Part shown: positions 7,269 to 10,639 of the stretch, in pieces
How positions within the stretch are numbered: position 1 is the stretch's first letter
Layout of the letters: the number at the start of each line of letters is the position of its first letter
From: DASRDE01 sp035652755
Lineage (GTDB): Bacteria > Vulcanimicrobiota > Vulcanimicrobiia > Vulcanimicrobiales > Vulcanimicrobiaceae
Assembly: GCA_035652755.1 (NCBI GenBank)
Contig: DASRDE010000013.1
Span: forward strand, 1-10,639
Reading direction: 5' to 3'
DNA length: 10,639 nucleotides
The notes under the pieces: generated by a model
What the model was told of the DNA's origin: nothing
The model's input: the letters and a program-made list of their open reading frames with translations, nothing else
The model's database searches: none
Program-made: the position numbers and the translations under genes

Positions 7269-8688
7269 ATAATCCGTGGACGCCACCCTCGCGGCCGAAT
7301 CCGGACTCGCGATAGCCGCCGAACGGTGAACTCGGATCGAACCGATTGAACGTGTTGCACCAGACCACACCCGCTTTCAACTGACCCGTCACCCACATGT
7401 TCTTGCTGCCTTTGTCGGTCCATACCCCCGCGGAAAGACCGTAGGGTGTGTTATTCGCCTTTTCCACGGCCTCATCCGGCGTCCGGAACGTTAGAATCGA
7501 AAGAACGGGGCCGAATATCTCCTCGCGCGCGATCCGGTGCGACTGCTGGACCTGCGTGAAGAACGACGCGGGGAAGAAAAACCCGCGTTCGGGCAACTCG
7601 CACGATTGCTGGACGAGCACGGCGCCTTCGTCGATCCCGCTGCGGACCAGCTCGCGGATCCTTTCAAGCTGCACGCGCGAATTGATCGCGCCGATGTCGG
7701 TATTCTTGTCCAACGGATCGCCCAACCGGAGCGTTTGAAGCCGCTCGGTGAGGCGCACGACGACCTCGTCGTGAACGCTTTCCTCGACGAGCAGCCGCGA
7801 CCCGGCGCAGCAAACGTGCCCCTGATTGAAGTAAATCCCGTTCACGATGCCTTCGACGGCTTGATCCATCGGTGCGTCGGCAAAGACGATGTGCGCGGCT
7901 TTTCCGCCCAGCTCGAGCGTCAGGCGCTTGCGGGTTCCCGCCGCCGTCCGCGCGATCTCCTTACCGACCTCCGTCGAACCGGTGAATGCGATCTTGTCGA
8001 CGTCGTCGTGCGCCGCAAGCGCCGCGCCGGTCGTGCCGTCGCCGGTTACGACGTTGACGACGCCCGGCGGAAGGTCCGCTTCCTCAATGATTTGCGCCAA
8101 GGCCAATGCCGTCAGCGGAGTCGTCTCGGCGGGCTTGAGCACCACGGTGTTACCGCAGGCCAGGGCGGGCGCGAGCTTCCACGCCGCCATGAGCAGCGGA
8201 AAGTTCCACGGCACGATCTGCGCGGCAACGCCGATCGCTTCGGGTGCTTTGCCGGCGCGCAGGGCCCATTCGAGCTTGTCGGCCCAGCCGGCATAATAGA
8301 AGAAGTGCGCGGCGCTCGCCGGAATGTCGAAATCGCGCGACTCCTTGATCGGCTTACCGCCGTCGAGCGTCTCGAGCACGGCAAGTTCCCGGGAGCGCTC
8401 GGTGATGGCGCGCGCGATGCGGTAGACGTACTTCGCGCGATCGGCCGGCCGCAACTTGCGCCAGTATTTCTCGTAGGCTCTGCGCGCGGCGCGGACCGCG
8501 CGGTCGACGTCGGCGGCGCCGGCCGATGCAACTTCGCTCAAACGCTCTTCGGTCGCGGGATTGACGGTTTCGAAGTACTTGCCCTCGGCCGGTGCGCTCC
8601 ACTTGCCGTCGACGAACAGCTCGTAACGCGCAGCGATGCGCGGAGCGGTCGTTTCCAGTGATGGGGCGTAATTGAAGACGCTGGTCAA
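7249..8688 (-). CDS. NAD(P)-dependent aldehyde dehydrogenase, deoC-linked
   Basis: This 479-residue member of the classical ALDH superfamily oxidises an aldehyde to its acid. The oxyanion Asn162 is in PWNFPL, the coenzyme-binding Lys185 in VVLKPAE, the glycine motif FTGSTEVG at 235-242, the general base Glu259 in LELGGK, and the nucleophile is Cys293 in QGHVCCAGSR. EIFGPV at 390-395 and the C-terminal SPFGGYRESGFGRE are typical. It directly follows deoC. DeoC releases acetaldehyde, so acetaldehyde oxidation to acetate is a reasonable role; the substrate cannot be read from the sequence, and betaine- or aminobutyraldehyde-type substrates are alternatives. In other bacteria deoC is often followed by two ALDH genes; only one is here. 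The start is TTG 8688: the only in-frame codons before it back to the deoC stop are CCC and GCT, no Met or other start codon follows soon, and AAAGGA lies 10 bp upstream. Confidence 0.92.
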   Translation of the reverse strand: MTSVFNYAPSLETTAPRIAARYELFVDGKWSAPAEGKYFETVNPATEERLSEVASAGAADVDRAVRAARRAYEKYWRKLRPADRAKYVYRIARAITERSRELAVLETLDGGKPIKESRDFDIPASAAHFFYYAGWADKLEWALRAGKAPEAIGVAAQIVPWNFPLLMAAWKLAPALACGNTVVLKPAETTPLTALALAQIIEEADLPPGVVNVVTGDGTTGAALAAHDDVDKIAFTGSTEVGKEIARTAAGTRKRLTLELGGKAAHIVFADAPMDQAVEGIVNGIYFNQGHVCCAGSRLLVEESVHDEVVVRLTERLQTLRLGDPLDKNTDIGAINSRVQLERIRELVRSGIDEGAVLVQQSCELPERGFFFPASFFTQVQQSHRIAREEIFGPVLSILTFRTPDEAVEKANNTPYGLSAGVWTDKGSKNMWVTGQLKAGVVWCNTFNRFDPSSPFGGYRESGFGREGGVHGLYEYLVH

Positions 8689-8694
8689 AGCGGG

Positions 8695-9573
8695 TTAATC
8701 CTTTGGATAATACTCCGGCCCCGAGTACCGGCCGGTCAGTTCTTTTTCGTACTGCATGAGGAGATCGTCCAGAAGCGAGCTCGCGCCGATGCGGAACAAT
8801 TCCGGACGCAGCCACGCATCTCCGAGCGTTTCTTTGACGATGACGAGGTACGTCAGCGCTTGTTTGGTCGTTCGCACGCCGCCTGCGACCTTCAATCCCG
8901 CGCGCCTTCCGGTACGCCGGGCGTAATCCCGGATCGCTTCGCACATCGTCACGGCAACGGGAAAGGTTGCGTTCGTCCCGGCCTTGCCCGTCGAGGTTTT
9001 AATGAAATCGGCTCCCGCATCGAGTGCGAGATCCGCCGCGCGGCGCACGTTGTCGTACGTTCCGAGCTCGCCGGTCTCCAAGATCACTTTGACGTGCACG
9101 TCGCCGCAGACCCGTTTGACCTCGACGATTTCGTCGAAGACCTCCTGCGCGCGGCCCGACAGAAACGCGCCGCGGTCGATGACCATGTCGATCTCGTCGG
9201 CGCCCGCTTCCAAAGCCGCACGCGCGTCGGCGAGCTTGACCTCGAGCGAGGATAGGCCGCTTGGAAAAGCCGTCGCTACCGATGCGACCTTGACCGGGCT
9301 TCCGCGCAGCGCGTCTTTGGCGACGCGGACCAAACTGGGATAGACGCAGACGGCCGCAACGGGCGGCATATCGGGCAGCCGTTCCGACGGCCGGCGCGCC
9401 TTTGCGCAGAGCGAGCGCACGCGGCCTTCGGAATCCTTGCCTTCGAGCGTCGTGAGATCCATGCACGACGCCGCAAGCCGAATCCCCGCGATTTTTGCAC
9501 TGGTTTTAATGGACCGCTTTGCCAGATCGCCAGCGCGCGTCTCGAGCATCACGGCGTCGACTACCGCAGACAT
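8695..9573 (-). CDS. deoC: Deoxyribose-phosphate aldolase
   Basis: This 292-residue class I aldolase cleaves 2-deoxyribose 5-phosphate to glyceraldehyde 3-phosphate and acetaldehyde in deoxynucleoside catabolism. The Schiff-base lysine is Lys192 in FIKTSTGK. The proton-relay residues are Asp129 in DEIDMVI and Lys228 in GLKVAGGVRT, the counterparts of E. coli Asp102, Lys167 and Lys201. VCVYPS at 76-81 and ASVATAFPSG at 97-106 are family motifs. It is longer than the short bacterial DeoC (about 220 residues) and closer to E. coli (259) and the eukaryotic forms (about 320), with an N-terminal extension and a polar tail ending YYPKD. ATG 9573 is preceded by GGGAG only 3 bases away, overlapping the hppD stop, so the two are probably coupled. 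The stop is in the same frame as the ALDH gene that begins two codons later. No deoA, deoB, deoD or repressor is in the window. Confidence 0.95.
   Translation of the reverse strand: MSAVVDAVMLETRAGDLAKRSIKTSAKIAGIRLAASCMDLTTLEGKDSEGRVRSLCAKARRPSERLPDMPPVAAVCVYPSLVRVAKDALRGSPVKVASVATAFPSGLSSLEVKLADARAALEAGADEIDMVIDRGAFLSGRAQEVFDEIVEVKRVCGDVHVKVILETGELGTYDNVRRAADLALDAGADFIKTSTGKAGTNATFPVAVTMCEAIRDYARRTGRRAGLKVAGGVRTTKQALTYLVIVKETLGDAWLRPELFRIGASSLLDDLLMQYEKELTGRYSGPEYYPKD
8699..8704 (-). promoter_or_regulatory. Shine-Dalgarno AAAGGA of the aldehyde dehydrogenase gene
   Basis: On the minus strand AAAGGA ends 10 bases before TTG 8688 and sits inside the last codons of deoC. It supports the unusual TTG start of the aldehyde dehydrogenase and suggests translation coupled to deoC. 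Confidence 0.55.
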
Positions 9574-9576
9574 CGG

Positions 9577-9581
9577 CTCCC
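9577..9581 (-). promoter_or_regulatory. Shine-Dalgarno GGGAG of deoC
   Basis: GGGAG on the minus strand overlaps the last base of the hppD stop codon (TAG) and lies 3 bases before the deoC ATG. The spacing is short, but the placement suggests re-initiation after hppD. Confidence 0.5.
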
Positions 9582-10639
9582 TAAAGCGTTCCGCGCTTCT
9601 CTTGTTCCTTTTCGATCGAAACGAACAGCGCTTTAAAATTGCCCTTGCCGAAGCTGAGCGATCCCTTGCGCTGGATGATCTCGAAAAACACCGTGGGACG
9701 ATCCTGCAGCGGCTTGGTGAAGATCTGCAGCATGTAGCCCAAGTCGTCGCGGTCCACTAGGATGCGCAGGTCTCGCAGCACCTGCGTGGCCTCGTCGATG
9801 CGGCCGACGCGCGCCTCCAGATCGTCGTAGTAGCTGTCCGGCGTGTCGAGGAACTCTACGCCGTTGGCCTTGAGCGCTCGAATCGTCGAGATGATGTCGT
9901 CCGTGCGAATCGCGATGTGCTGCACGCCCGCGCCGCGGTAGAAATCCAGATACTCCTCGATCTGCGACTTCTTCTTGCCGTGCGCCGGTTCGTTGATCGG
10001 GAACTTCACGCGGTGCTCCGCATCGGTCATCACCTTCGATTTGAGCGCCGTGTACTCGGTCGAGATGTCCTTGTCGTCGAACGAGATGAGCTGCGAGAAA
10101 CCAAAAACACGCGCGTAGAAGTCGCCCCAGGTATCCATCTCGCCCCAGCCGACGTTGCCCACGCAGTGATCGATGAACTCCAGGCCCGGCTTTTGCGAGA
10201 AGGCGTACGTCTTGCGCTGTTCGACGTATCCGGGCAAGAAGGGCCCGGTGTATCCGTCGCGCTGGATGAAACTGTGGACCGTGTCGCCGTAGCTCGCGAT
10301 GGTTGCCTTAACCACGCGGCCATGCGCGTCGCGAAACTCGGTGGGCTCCATAATAGACGCCGCTCCGCCGGCGATGGCCGCATCGTATGCAGCCCGCGCG
10401 TCGCGTACGACGATTGCAATATCCTTGACGCCGTCGCCATGCTCGGCGACGTGCCGCGTGACCTCGTCGTCCGGCCGCAAGCTCGACGTGATGACGAAGC
10501 GCAGCTTATTCTGCTCGAGGACGTATGAGGCGCGGTCCTTCACCCCGGTTTCGGGACCGGCATACGCGATCTGATCGAAGCCGAAAGCGCAGCAATAATA
10601 GTAAGCAGCCTGCTTTGCGTTCCCCGCGTAGAACTCGAC
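9581..10639 (-). CDS. hppD: 4-hydroxyphenylpyruvate dioxygenase, 5' end outside window
   Basis: The frame runs open to the window edge. The visible 352 residues lack only a short N-terminus, since the family is usually about 350-390 long. HPPD converts 4-hydroxyphenylpyruvate and O2 to homogentisate in tyrosine degradation. The first vicinal-oxygen-chelate half begins with EFYAGNAKQAAYYY and AFGF. The second half carries the iron site: His158 in FIDHCVGNV, His241 in GVQHIAI and Glu320 in VFFEIIQR, counted from the first visible codon. The C-terminus FGKGNFKALF, followed by a charged helix, is the usual lid of bacterial HPPD. A GTG at 10543 is in frame but cuts off the conserved start of the first domain, so it is rejected as the start. 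Hydroxymandelate synthase is a close relative using the same fold; the overall match favours HPPD. deoC follows after 7 bp. Homogentisate dioxygenase and fumarylacetoacetase are not in the window and might lie upstream. Confidence 0.95.
   Translation of the reverse strand, partial: VEFYAGNAKQAAYYYCCAFGFDQIAYAGPETGVKDRASYVLEQNKLRFVITSSLRPDDEVTRHVAEHGDGVKDIAIVVRDARAAYDAAIAGGAASIMEPTEFRDAHGRVVKATIASYGDTVHSFIQRDGYTGPFLPGYVEQRKTYAFSQKPGLEFIDHCVGNVGWGEMDTWGDFYARVFGFSQLISFDDKDISTEYTALKSKVMTDAEHRVKFPINEPAHGKKKSQIEEYLDFYRGAGVQHIAIRTDDIISTIRALKANGVEFLDTPDSYYDDLEARVGRIDEATQVLRDLRILVDRDDLGYMLQIFTKPLQDRPTVFFEIIQRKGSLSFGKGNFKALFVSIEKEQEKRGTL

Noticed and set aside
7537..8661. Plus-strand ORF of 374 codons antisense to the aldehyde dehydrogenase gene
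   Set aside because: It lies in the codon-aligned antisense frame, has no recognisable domain, and the sense strand is a clear ALDH.
10543..10543. In-frame GTG as a possible start of hppD
   Set aside because: The frame continues upstream to the window edge with the conserved HPPD N-terminal segment (EFYAGNAKQAAYYY), so the gene simply extends beyond the window.
1..10639. Search by eye for mobile elements, CRISPR arrays, tRNA genes, long repeats and phage genes
   Set aside because: Nothing convincing was found. Genes fill almost the whole window and all look like chromosomal metabolism or signalling genes of similar composition.

Overview
The window is a densely packed, GC-rich (by eye roughly 60-65%) bacterial chromosomal segment. 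It holds nine protein-coding genes and almost no non-coding DNA: the largest intergenic gap is 25 bp. I see no tRNA, rRNA, mobile element, CRISPR array, repeat family or clear terminator. Gene content and composition would fit an uncultivated soil or acid-tolerant phylum (Eremiobacterota-like, for example), but that placement is an impression and no phylogenetic marker is present.

Left part, plus strand (positions 2-1586): the 3' end of serA (3-phosphoglycerate dehydrogenase) is followed by two consecutive histidine-phosphatase genes. The first starts 5 bp after serA and the second overlaps it by 4 bp (GTGA). The first closely resembles the metal-independent phosphoserine phosphatase PspA of Hydrogenobacter, including a His at position 85. 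The three genes therefore probably form a serine-biosynthesis operon in which a phosphoglycerate-mutase-like enzyme performs the last step.

Right part, minus strand (1580-10639, read right to left): six genes lie head to tail with gaps or overlaps of 25 bp or less. They are hppD (4-hydroxyphenylpyruvate dioxygenase, 5' end outside the window), deoC (deoxyribose-phosphate aldolase), an aldehyde dehydrogenase, a PAS-PAS-PAS-GAF-SGDEF-EAL cyclic-di-GMP protein, an EgtB/SenA-like non-haem iron sulfoxide/selenoxide synthase, and a 483-residue isocitrate dehydrogenase. The two directons converge and overlap tail to tail by 7 bp.

Functional links: HPPD feeds tyrosine carbon toward homogentisate. 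DeoC with ALDH plausibly splits deoxyribose 5-phosphate and oxidises the acetaldehyde. IDH is central TCA metabolism. The cyclic-di-GMP protein and the EgtB-like thiol-histidine enzyme sit between them, so the run looks like a mixed catabolic, signalling and redox transcription unit. No internal promoter is evident, but none can be excluded from sequence alone.

Long alternative ORFs, including an antisense ORF of 695 codons, are explained by high-GC codon phase and are not annotated as genes. I do not see a wholly novel system here. The items most worth following up are the serA-phosphatase pair, the identity of the EgtB-like enzyme, and the cyclic-di-GMP protein with an altered GGDEF motif inside a metabolic operon.
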